From the NCBI RefSeq assembly GCF_900104575.1, contig NZ_LT629731.1, positions 508,189-572,188 of the forward strand: 64,000 nt of DNA. Direction: 5' to 3'. The position numbers were made by a program, and so were the translations under genes. This DNA is from Bacillus tuaregi. GTDB lineage: Bacteria > Bacillota > Bacilli > Bacillales > Cytobacillaceae. The notes under the pieces are model-generated. The model was not told the DNA's origin. It did not search any database and saw only the letters and a list, made by a program, of their open reading frames with translations. Of the stretch, positions 1 through 7,372 are shown piece by piece (within the stretch, counting starts at the first letter, position 1; each line of letters begins with the position of its first letter).

Positions 1-152
1 GAAGCACTCTTGTTATCACTCCTGAAATTACAGATGGTGCGACTACTGCAACAGGTGCTCCTGTTTCTTATCAGATTTCATCAGGTCTTTTAGGTGTCTT
101 AGACGGACTACTAGGGGGATTACTTGGCGGAATATTGGATGGTCTGCTCTAA
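1..152 (+). CDS. C-terminal end of an unidentified protein (partial)
   Basis: Only the last 49 codons lie in the window, in the frame opening at base 3 and ending with TAA at 150-152. The visible part has a Thr/Ala/Gly-rich stretch (ITDGATTATGAP) and then a Gly-Leu-rich tail of repeated GLL/GIL units (for example GLLGVLDGLLGG). I do not recognise the family. Low-complexity Gly/Leu tails of this kind occur on some exported proteins, but nothing here proves export. A terminator follows at 199-237, which supports a real gene end. Confidence 0.6.
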   Translation, partial: STLVITPEITDGATTATGAPVSYQISSGLLGVLDGLLGGLLGGILDGLL

Positions 153-198
153 AGCGGGTATAGAAGAATCTGTCCATTTACTAGAATAATAGAAGGCG

Positions 199-237
199 AA
201 AGCTCTGTAGAGAGAATGAATCTCTGCAGGGCTTTTT
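199..237 (+). terminator. Rho-independent terminator of the first gene
   Basis: Imperfect hairpin AAAGCTCTGTAGAGA / TCTCTGCAGGGCTTT around a short GAATGAA loop, followed by a T run. It sits 47 bases after the stop of the partial gene. Confidence 0.75.
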
Positions 238-541
238 ACTATGTTATGAATTCGGTTGAGTTTCTACTATTTATATAGAAGAAACTCTTCTGTTGCTTCT
301 GGAAGAATGTACCTGTCAATTAGATGAGCAGATTGCTTGCTTAAAGAATCTGCATGGTACTTGCTTTTTTCCTGCTTCTATTGAAAATTTTTATAATCTT
401 GTAAATATTCATATGGTCTTGTAATGAAATAGTAAAATAAAAATCTCTTTTTATCTGATAGAATAATGTTACTGAAACATATCAACCATATTTTGATAAT
501 TTTCGAGTCGGAATGATAGAAAAAAGTAATGAGGTGGCAGC
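238..541. other. Intergenic region upstream of the NlpC/P60-SLH gene
   Basis: AT-rich, with no convincing ORF on either strand. It must hold the promoter of the gene at 542, but I see no clear sigma-A match. A ribosome site (GAGGTGG) lies just before the ATG. Confidence 0.4.
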
Positions 542-1540
542 ATGAGACAGCGTATTTCGCGCATTTTAATGATGGTTTTACTAATAGGAATTCTACCTTT
601 TCAGTCCGTGTCAGCGGCAGGTACTCAGCAGGAGGATGTAATCCAAATCGCAAAAAACTACATTGGAGTTCCTTATGTATTTGGGGGCACGACTCCGAGT
701 GGATTTGATTGCTCAGGATACATACGTTTTGTTTTTGAAAATGTAGGTATCAATCTTCCTAGAATATCTGCGGACCAATATAACGCTGGGACAAAGATTT
801 CAAAGGCGGAGCTTCAGCCAGGCGATCTTGTTTTCTTTCAGAAAACCTATAATAAAGCAGGAATTACCCATTCAGGCATCTATATTGGAAACAATGAATT
901 TATCAGTGCCACCAGCAGTAAAGGAATCAAAATAGATTCATTAAGCAGTTCATATTGGGGACCTAAATATTATGGAGCAACACGTGTCATTACGGGTAAG
1001 CCAGGTGAATTCAATGATGTAAGCGCAAGCAGTCCTTCGTATACGGCCATTGCAACGTTGAGCAAGCAGGGAATTATTCAAGGGTTTGAAGATGGTAATT
1101 TCCGTCCTGATGCAAATGTAACACGTGGACAAGCTGCTGCGATCATTAATAGAGTACTTAATAAGCAGCCGGCAAGCCTGAATTCCTTTAGTGATGTACC
1201 CTCGTCAAACCGGTTTGCGAAAGACATTGCTGTCATAAAGGAATTAGGTATTATTGATGGCTTCCCTGATGGTACCTTCCGTCCTAATGATAATATGACA
1301 AGAGCGCAGATGGCTGTAATTGTTGAAAGAGCCTTTAACCTGAAGGGTAAAACCTTTACAGCAGCCTCCCATCATCCATACAGTGATGTATCTCCTGATT
1401 ACTGGGCACACGATGCCATTGTAACCATGAGCAATATCGATAGAACGACTGTGTTTGCCGGTGACCGCTACTACGCAACAAGCCAGGCTTCACGTGCTTT
1501 CTTTACAACTGCCATCTACAATGCAATGAACGTTCAATAG
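542..1540 (+). CDS. Exported NlpC/P60 endopeptidase with SLH domains
   Basis: A 332-residue secreted wall hydrolase. The signal peptide ends near residue 25 (SVSAAG). The NlpC/P60 domain covers about 30-150 and has the nucleophile Cys57 in GFDCSGY and His110 in THSGIYIG. Family members cleave peptide bonds in peptidoglycan stems. At the position where the close relative at 37304 has its third catalytic His (FVHAS), this protein reads FISAT, so a Ser replaces His; activity may be altered. SLH segments follow at about 156-207 and 213-270 (VTRGQ, MTRAQ), then a degenerate third at 280-332. SLH domains normally bind pyruvylated wall polysaccharide, which fits the CsaB gene at 29935. The start is set by GAGGTGG just upstream. 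Confidence 0.93.
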   Translation: MRQRISRILMMVLLIGILPFQSVSAAGTQQEDVIQIAKNYIGVPYVFGGTTPSGFDCSGYIRFVFENVGINLPRISADQYNAGTKISKAELQPGDLVFFQKTYNKAGITHSGIYIGNNEFISATSSKGIKIDSLSSSYWGPKYYGATRVITGKPGEFNDVSASSPSYTAIATLSKQGIIQGFEDGNFRPDANVTRGQAAAIINRVLNKQPASLNSFSDVPSSNRFAKDIAVIKELGIIDGFPDGTFRPNDNMTRAQMAVIVERAFNLKGKTFTAASHHPYSDVSPDYWAHDAIVTMSNIDRTTVFAGDRYYATSQASRAFFTTAIYNAMNVQ

Positions 1541-1570
1541 AAGAAGTTGAATAATGGATGAATATGAAAC

Positions 1571-1605
1571 GACCCTCTGTATCGTTAACGGAGGGTCATT
1601 TTTTT
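1571..1605 (+). terminator. Rho-independent terminator after the NlpC/P60-SLH gene
   Basis: Stem GACCCTC / GAGGGTC followed by ATTTTTTT. Confidence 0.85.
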
Positions 1606-1714
1606 GCTTTCGATTTTTATTTCGAAAGGTTGGATTCTCTTACTGGAAAAGATTACTTGTCTGAAAATAGTCTGTTTGATATCGTTTAATGTTAAACTAT
1701 ATTCATCACACTAT

Positions 1715-1903
1715 TTAACTTCATTCAGCAAAAGTCCTCCACTTCTACAAGTGGGGGATGAATGCAGGTTGTACTTCGATTCAGTTGGGTTCAAACCGTG
1801 GCTGAATGAAGTTAAGTCACCGACGAGTCTTGCGATTTTTTAAAGGTAGTTTATCGAGCGAGCTCGATAAAAATCCGGACGCAAATTCGACGGGCGAATT
1901 TGA
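1715..1903 (+). repeat. Structured repeat, copy 1 (IS200/IS605-remnant-like)
   Basis: The element starts with TTAACTTCATTCAGC and its inverted partner GCTGAATGAAGTTAA, which enclose a hairpin CCTCCACTT / AAGTGGGGG. It then has a conserved GAGTCTTGCGATTTTTTAAA segment, a palindrome TTTATCGAG / CTCGATAAA and a terminal hairpin CAAATTCG / CGAATTTG. Other copies are at 9546-9680 (reverse), 11475-11699 and 36920-36969. No transposase is inside. Structured ends without a gene suggest a tnpB-less IS200/IS605 derivative that may retain omega-RNA-like sequence; that origin is inference. It ends only 19 bases before the start codon of the HD-GYP gene. Confidence 0.75.
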
Positions 1904-1922
1904 TTCGAAAAGTGGAGGGACC

Positions 1923-2864
1923 ATGATTAATCAACTAGTAAACCGGTGGATAGATAATCCTATATTCTTTCGTTATGGGTTCATTGTCTTATTGCTTTTT
2001 AGTGTTATATTGAACAGTATCCTTCTTCAAGGTGAAAGTAATACTTATATATTGTATATTTTTGTGACTTTGCTATTGGGAATCGGCTTCTATAACAAAT
2101 CAACCCTGTTTCTAACCACTTTTACGATTATGGTGGTAGCCTGCAGGTTTTATTTAATACGCGATTCAGAATTAACAATAGCAACATTCCTTGTTCATCT
2201 TTTAACTTATCTGCTGATTACGGGGATTTCGGCTGGCTTAATGAAGTATTTGCATAAAGTCAAGGAAGAGCAGCTTGCCTTATCCACTACGCTCGCAAAA
2301 GCTCTCGATTCACGTGATACGTACACAAGGAATCATTCGGAAAGTGTAGCAAAGTATTCTATTGCTATAGCCCGAGAGATGAACCTGTCAAAGGAGCAGT
2401 GTAAGGCTGTACGAATTGGTGGACTGCTTCATGATATTGGAAAAATCGGGATACCGGAGCATATTTTAAAAAAGCCCGCCAAATTAACGGATGAAGAGTA
2501 TGTCGTCATTAAAATGCATCCAACCATTGGCTATAAAATGATTGAACATGTTCAAGCATTTCGACAAAATGGTGTCTTGGATATTGTGCGATACCATCAT
2601 GAAAGGTTTGATGGCAGGGGTTATCCACTAGGTATCAAAGGCAAGGAGATTCCTTTACTAGCTAGAATTGTGGCGGTAGCCGATGCTTTTGATGCGATGA
2701 GCTCTAAACGTGTGTATCGTGATCAACTTGCCTTGAAACACGCTTTGAACGAGATTCGTAAGAACAAGGGGTCGCAGTTTGATCCCGAAGTGGTCGATGC
2801 CTTTCTATGCTTGTTTGAGCAGGAGGGTAAAAAGGAAGAACAATTGAATCGAAAATTTGCTTGA
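1923..2864 (+). CDS. Membrane HD-GYP cyclic-di-GMP phosphodiesterase
   Basis: A 313-residue protein with four predicted membrane segments (about 17-34, 42-57, 60-78, 86-106) and a cytoplasmic HD-GYP domain from about 115. The metal-binding HD pair is at 170-171 (LLHDIGKIGIP), and the family signature HHERFDGRGYP is at 225-235. HD-GYP enzymes hydrolyse c-di-GMP, opposing GGDEF enzymes such as the one at 9814. I start it at 1923, behind GGAGGG at 1914-1919. The open frame extends back to 1806, but that extension lies inside the upstream repeat and reads as low-quality sequence. A terminator follows. Binding of c-di-GMP is not proven from sequence. Confidence 0.9.
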   Translation: MINQLVNRWIDNPIFFRYGFIVLLLFSVILNSILLQGESNTYILYIFVTLLLGIGFYNKSTLFLTTFTIMVVACRFYLIRDSELTIATFLVHLLTYLLITGISAGLMKYLHKVKEEQLALSTTLAKALDSRDTYTRNHSESVAKYSIAIAREMNLSKEQCKAVRIGGLLHDIGKIGIPEHILKKPAKLTDEEYVVIKMHPTIGYKMIEHVQAFRQNGVLDIVRYHHERFDGRGYPLGIKGKEIPLLARIVAVADAFDAMSSKRVYRDQLALKHALNEIRKNKGSQFDPEVVDAFLCLFEQEGKKEEQLNRKFA

Positions 2865-2865
2865 A

Positions 2866-2893
2866 GCAGGGTGAGGTTATCCTGCTTTTTTTT
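2866..2893 (+). terminator. Rho-independent terminator after HD-GYP gene
   Basis: AGCAGG / CCTGCT hairpin followed by eight T residues. Confidence 0.8.
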
Positions 2894-3051
2894 ATTGTGG
2901 CAGGAATAATAAAATAAAATTTCCGCTTTTTCAAGTGTCATGTATTTGTCATAATTCAACGGTAAAGTGCCATAATTAACTATCGACAAACAGGGACGAT
3001 TTATGTATCTTTAGTAAGGCGTAAATGACTAAGGAGGAATTAGGAAGCAGC

Positions 3052-3696
3052 ATGAATAATCAGAATCATACCTCAGTAAAAATAACAGTAGCAGACCCAT
3101 CAGCATTAGGTCTTTTTGGCTTGGCAATGGTAACGCTTGTCGCATCATCACAGAAATTGGGTTTAACAGAAGGAACTTCGCTCATTCTACCTTGGGCTTT
3201 CTTTTTAGGTGGTCTTGCTCAATTAATAGCAGGCTGGTTGGATTCAAAGCATAATAATACCTTTGGAACAACGGCGTTCAGCGCATTTGGTTTGTTTTGG
3301 TTCGGTGTCGGAATGACCTGGCTGATTCAAATGGGTGCTTTTGGTGAAAGTTTGCTTGCCAATGCAGACCCTAAGCAGCTTGGTGTGGCATTCATCGGCT
3401 ACTTAATCTTCAGTATTTTTATGACAATCGGCGCTATGGAAACACACAAGGTGTTATTCTTTATTTTCGTCTTAATTGATTGTTTATTTATTGGGTTATC
3501 CTTAAGTTCTTTCCATATTGCCTATGAATTTTCACATATGTTCGCAGCCATCTCAGAGCTGCTTATTGCTTTGCTTTCATTCTACGGCTCAGCAGCAGCG
3601 GTCTTAAATACTCACTTCGGTCAAGTGGTATTGCCGGTCGGAAAGCCTTTTGGTGTCTTCAAAAAACAACCACGCTCAGCGAGAAAAGTGGCATAG
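3052..3696 (+). CDS. Acetate/succinate transporter, GPR1/FUN34/YaaH (SatP-like) family
   Basis: A 214-residue inner membrane protein of the YaaH/SatP family, which moves acetate or succinate, probably with protons. The family N-terminal signature (N-P-A-P-L-G-L type) appears as DPSALGLFGLA. Six hydrophobic segments follow, with the usual FGTTAFSAFGLFWF and GAMETHKVLFF stretches. I choose the ATG at 3052 because AAGGAGG at 3031-3037 lies upstream. An ATG at 3025 would add nine residues but has a weaker ribosome site. It stands alone and converges with the flavoprotein gene across a shared terminator. Confidence 0.88.
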   Translation: MNNQNHTSVKITVADPSALGLFGLAMVTLVASSQKLGLTEGTSLILPWAFFLGGLAQLIAGWLDSKHNNTFGTTAFSAFGLFWFGVGMTWLIQMGAFGESLLANADPKQLGVAFIGYLIFSIFMTIGAMETHKVLFFIFVLIDCLFIGLSLSSFHIAYEFSHMFAAISELLIALLSFYGSAAAVLNTHFGQVVLPVGKPFGVFKKQPRSARKVA

Positions 3697-3792
3697 GTAA
3701 TAGAGGGATCGAATTTCTTTAGATATTTCTAGTTGTGGTGGTTTTTGCATACTCCACATGTCACTGTGAGCTATACTTTTCTTGGCCAATAG

Positions 3793-3827
3793 GAATAACT
3801 CCCGCAAATCACGGGAGTTATTTTTTA
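3793..3827. terminator. Bidirectional terminator between convergent genes
   Basis: AATAACTCCCG / CGGGAGTTATT hairpin with T run on the plus strand and A run on the other side, between the transporter gene and the minus-strand flavoprotein gene. Confidence 0.85.
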
Positions 3828-3858
3828 TGATAGAGAAGAGGTCAACTTCTTTATCCAC

Positions 3859-5772
3859 TTACTTATTTAAAGCGTGGGCTGCAGCATTTTCTCCTGCGAT
3901 ACGGCCAGAGTTCATGGCGAAGCCCATTGTTAAGCCTTCTACATCGGGATAGGTGTTGTCATACATACCACCTGCATCTGAGCCTGCTACATAAAGCCCC
4001 GGAATTGGCTGGCCGTCAGCCTTAACAGCTTGAATATCTTCGTTAATGCGTACGCCACCGATTGAGCCGTATACTGAAGCTTTCACACGAATAGCATAAT
4101 AAGGTCCTTTTTGTACATTATATTGTAGGTATTCAGGTTCCTTATAGAAGGTAGTATCCTTCCCATCTGCAACGGCTTTGTTATAGGTTTCAATACTTGA
4201 AGCTAGCTTTGCTTCATTCATTCCTGTTAGCTTTGCCAATTCTTCAATTGTATCAGCTTTGTACACAACATCTTCTGCTATTAACTTATCTAAGTCTTCT
4301 TGAAGGGTAGGAAGGGGATCTATCGTAATATCGATGCTATTACCGCCACCCATATGCATTAATCCGTCGCCATTCATTTGGTAGGCGCCCGTCATATTAA
4401 TGCCATTTTGAGCAAATTGATCAATGCTGCCTTGATCAACAATGGTAAAATATTCACCACCTGCAGAATATGCAGCGTTACCCCAAAGTACATTATCATA
4501 AACTATACTTTCGTTGGTGAAACGAGTACCTTCCTTATTCACCCATAGTAAAGGCACATCTTTTACCTGTGAAACAGTATTATCGATATATCTGTCAAAA
4601 ATCGATTTGGAGCCAGCGAGGTCACCTAAGTGAATTTGAACAATACCGTCACCTAGTTCGTCAGCACCTGCCTTCCATGCCATTTTGACACCTTCACCTT
4701 GGTTTGCAATTCCAAAATAATTATATTCATTAAGTCCAGATTTTTCTTTTAACATGTCTGCATCTCCACCAAAACCACCTGCGGAAATTATTACAGACTT
4801 AGCATGAACAGTTAGCTTTCCGCCATCCTCTTTTGTAGCGATTACGCCTGTTACATTGCCATTGCTATCCTGAATGAGCTCTTCACCAGTTGTATTCAGC
4901 ATTAGCTTTGCATCATATTTCTCTTGTATCATGTCATATGCTTTTGGAAAGTCTTCTTTTGAGTTCGTCCACATATGATACGTTTTTGGTGAATCAGCAT
5001 GCATTTTTTGGTTAATACCTAAGCTTAAACGTAAGCCAATCCCATTATTCATCAGCCAATCAATTGTATCTCCTGATTTATCAATAATCGCCTTCATTAA
5101 CGGACCGTTTCCACGATAATGATTATATTCCTCCAAATAGTTATAAAGCCATTCAGAGGTAACGTCCTGTCCTAATTCCTTCTGCAGGGAGGATTCCGTG
5201 GCGAATAATCCCATCCCTGTTGTCGCCATGCCACCAACCTGTCCGGTTTTTTCCAGAATTAATACCTTTGCACCTGCTTCAGCGGCCGCAATGGATGCAC
5301 CGGTTCCGGCTGTTCCGGCACCGATTACAACTACATCAACAGTTGTTTCTTCATCGGTTCCAGTTTTTGCTACTTTTTTCATCTCATCGGTATTGACACC
5401 TGCCTGTTGCAATGCCTTTGTTACGGCAGCTATTACAGCTTTGCTAGTAACGGTTGCTCCTGATACGGTATCTACCTGTACTGTTTGACTAGCTAATATT
5501 TCCTCTTGAAGCTTTTGTGCTGCTTCAATACCAAACTCCTCTGACTCTTGAGAAGCATCGATTTGTAAATCGATTATTTTCCCTTCCTTGTCCACTTCCA
5601 CGGTTGCCTTGATATCACCCAATCCTTTTTCAGTTGCAGTATATGTACCAGCAGTAATCCCTGCTGATTCAGTGCTATCACCGCTGCTAATATCATTATT
5701 TGTGCCGCAGCCGGCTAAGAAGAGGGAGAACAGTAGAATAGATGCAAGTACGATTTGATACATCTTTTTCAT
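3859..5772 (-). CDS. Lipoprotein FMN/FAD reductase of the fumarate/urocanate reductase family
   Basis: A 637-residue exported flavoprotein. The signal peptide ends in a lipobox (LAGC, Cys22). An FMN-binding domain covers about 40-120, with the flavinylation-type motif DTVSGATVT at 101-109 where ApbE enzymes attach FMN. An FAD-binding fumarate-reductase domain begins near 145, with the dinucleotide signature GAGTAGTGAS at 151-160. The C-terminus keeps the conserved GLYVAGSDAGG region. Family members reduce fumarate, urocanate or related enoates outside the membrane as electron acceptors; the substrate here cannot be read. No ApbE gene is present in the window. The start has AAGGAGCG in front. 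A palindrome 76 bases upstream (5848-5865) may be an operator of the neighbouring TetR protein. Confidence 0.9.
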   Translation of the reverse strand: MKKMYQIVLASILLFSLFLAGCGTNNDISSGDSTESAGITAGTYTATEKGLGDIKATVEVDKEGKIIDLQIDASQESEEFGIEAAQKLQEEILASQTVQVDTVSGATVTSKAVIAAVTKALQQAGVNTDEMKKVAKTGTDEETTVDVVVIGAGTAGTGASIAAAEAGAKVLILEKTGQVGGMATTGMGLFATESSLQKELGQDVTSEWLYNYLEEYNHYRGNGPLMKAIIDKSGDTIDWLMNNGIGLRLSLGINQKMHADSPKTYHMWTNSKEDFPKAYDMIQEKYDAKLMLNTTGEELIQDSNGNVTGVIATKEDGGKLTVHAKSVIISAGGFGGDADMLKEKSGLNEYNYFGIANQGEGVKMAWKAGADELGDGIVQIHLGDLAGSKSIFDRYIDNTVSQVKDVPLLWVNKEGTRFTNESIVYDNVLWGNAAYSAGGEYFTIVDQGSIDQFAQNGINMTGAYQMNGDGLMHMGGGNSIDITIDPLPTLQEDLDKLIAEDVVYKADTIEELAKLTGMNEAKLASSIETYNKAVADGKDTTFYKEPEYLQYNVQKGPYYAIRVKASVYGSIGGVRINEDIQAVKADGQPIPGLYVAGSDAGGMYDNTYPDVEGLTMGFAMNSGRIAGENAAAHALNK

Positions 5773-5847
5773 CGGTTATACGCTCCTTATCCTGTTGATG
5801 AATCTATGAAAGATATTCATAGATTCTTAAATCAAAGCATTAAAGCG

Positions 5848-5865
5848 TTCTTTTTCGAAAAAGAA
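5848..5865. promoter_or_regulatory. Candidate TetR operator upstream of the flavoprotein gene
   Basis: Perfect 18-bp palindrome TTCTTTTTCGAAAAAGAA. A related site, TTCTCTTTTCGAAAGAAAA, lies upstream of the tetR gene at 6690-6708. The shared core is TTTTCGAAA. Confidence 0.45.
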
Positions 5866-6041
5866 TTTCGCTGACCCCGGTCACTGATTAATTCTAAACC
5901 TTTCCAGATAAAATTCAATTACAAACAATGGAAATTCAATAATAATTCATTTTTGTTTGACTACTAAAAAGGAAAAAGGTTGTAAAATGAACATTAAAGG
6001 TGAAAAAGTAAAAATAATAGAATGACACTATGTTACATTTA

Positions 6042-6644
6042 TCACAAACTATTCGCTGCCTTTGTCATATCTAGGAAGGCTCGAACTGCTTGCAGACCAT
6101 ACTGGACAATATCATAATCCCCATTATGATTCAGCCAATCAATCATAATACCGTAAATAAATGCCTGCAGATATTGAGATAATTGTTCTGTTGAGATATC
6201 GCTTCTAATTTCTCCTCTACTCTTTCCGCAATCAAGTATTTTTCCTACCATATTTGCATGTAGATGGGCCTTAACTAAATTTGTATCAAAATGTTCATCT
6301 ATGATTATTTTTAAAAAGACTCTTGTAAAATCAACTCCCTGTTCTTGGATTGTAATCATGTAGCGCTTAATATATTCAAGTATTTGCTCAAATGTAGTAT
6401 GGTTTTCATCTAGGAGTATTTTTTCGAACATATTTTCATTGATATCAGCTAAAATTTTTATTAGAATATCTTTTTTTGATGAAAAATGGGTATAAAAGGT
6501 TCCTTTAGCAACCTCACATATTTGGCAGATTTCACTAATTGTTACATTGTCATAGCCTTTTTCAATAATTAATTGAATAGACGTTTGTAACAGATGCTCC
6601 TGAGTCTGCATTGCTTGAAGATCCCGTTTCGTTAATTCCTTCAC
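6042..6644 (-). CDS. TetR-family transcriptional regulator
   Basis: A 200-residue TetR-type repressor. The N-terminal helix-turn-helix is visible as TISEICQICEVAKGTFYTHF, with the usual KKDIL following. The rest is a helical ligand-binding and dimerisation domain without a recognisable ligand class. It starts with GTG behind GGAGGGG. It lies 269 bases upstream of the flavoprotein gene on the same strand. Near-palindromic TTTTCGAAA sites occur in front of both genes, so self-regulation and control of the flavoprotein are plausible but inferred. Confidence 0.93.
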   Translation of the reverse strand: MKELTKRDLQAMQTQEHLLQTSIQLIIEKGYDNVTISEICQICEVAKGTFYTHFSSKKDILIKILADINENMFEKILLDENHTTFEQILEYIKRYMITIQEQGVDFTRVFLKIIIDEHFDTNLVKAHLHANMVGKILDCGKSRGEIRSDISTEQLSQYLQAFIYGIMIDWLNHNGDYDIVQYGLQAVRAFLDMTKAANSL

Positions 6645-6689
6645 GTAAACCCCTCCACATATTCAATAGTTTTCCTACTATCATTAATA

Positions 6690-6708
6690 TTCTCTTTTCG
6701 AAAGAAAA
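6690..6708. promoter_or_regulatory. Candidate TetR operator upstream of tetR gene
   Basis: TTCTCTTTTCGAAAGAAAA, centred 55 bases upstream of the GTG. It shares the TTTTCGAAA core with the perfect palindrome at 5848-5865. Confidence 0.4.
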
Positions 6709-7372
6709 TCAATACTGAAAAGGAGGATGAGGAGGAGGTTCTCTTGTTTATATAATGATTAAGAAGCTATTGCAGATGAAATGAATTACAGTTTAATGGA
6801 TTAATGTAAAGATGACGGCTAGAAGTAAAGTAATGTTAGCGGGAAATTGATGAAAGTTTGTAAAGGGAATAGAAGCTTTTGAAACAAAAAATTAGAATAA
6901 AAAGGAAGAAATATCTCAATGGCTTACCAACCACAGTTTCCATTCAATACTATTTTTCCCTTTTTATTCTCCCTTATATTATATAAATTCTCAATTAAGA
7001 ACACAAGGGTAATTTGTTAGAAAATTTTAAAACTTTATCTATTTGCTTTAAAATATATGATATTGATAGTTATTTAGTACTACTGAATAAATGGAATGCA
7101 AATAAGTTCTTTATAGAGAATGAATGGTAGAGTTTTAGAAGGCATATTTAAGAGGATCGTATGGATGTAGAAAGCAGTATAGTCCGGTAATATAGTGATA
7201 CTGTCTGATATAGGAAGTCAATATTTTTTGAAAATTGTAACGAATAGTTCACAGGTAATTCATGGCAAAAGGAGAAAGATAGGAATAAAATGTAGGTAGA
7301 AAGGTCTGGTAATGATTATGGGAGTTAACGCCTATAATTCTATTATAATAATGTTAATAGGAGGGAAGAACG
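6709..7372. other. Long AT-rich intergenic region, no gene seen
   Basis: Between divergent genes (tetR on minus, SLH repeat protein on plus). No ORF with a ribosome site and no strong hairpin is apparent. TATAAT at 7333-7338 may be part of the downstream promoter, but I see no matching -35. AGGAGGG at 7361-7367 is the ribosome site of the next gene. Confidence 0.4.

Noticed and set aside
1604-1843. 79-codon ORF in the plus strand
   Set aside because: It covers a terminator and the structured repeat and has no ribosome site.
1806-1922. N-terminal extension of the HD-GYP protein
   Set aside because: The extension lies in the structured repeat and has no ribosome site; GGAGGG supports the ATG at 1923.
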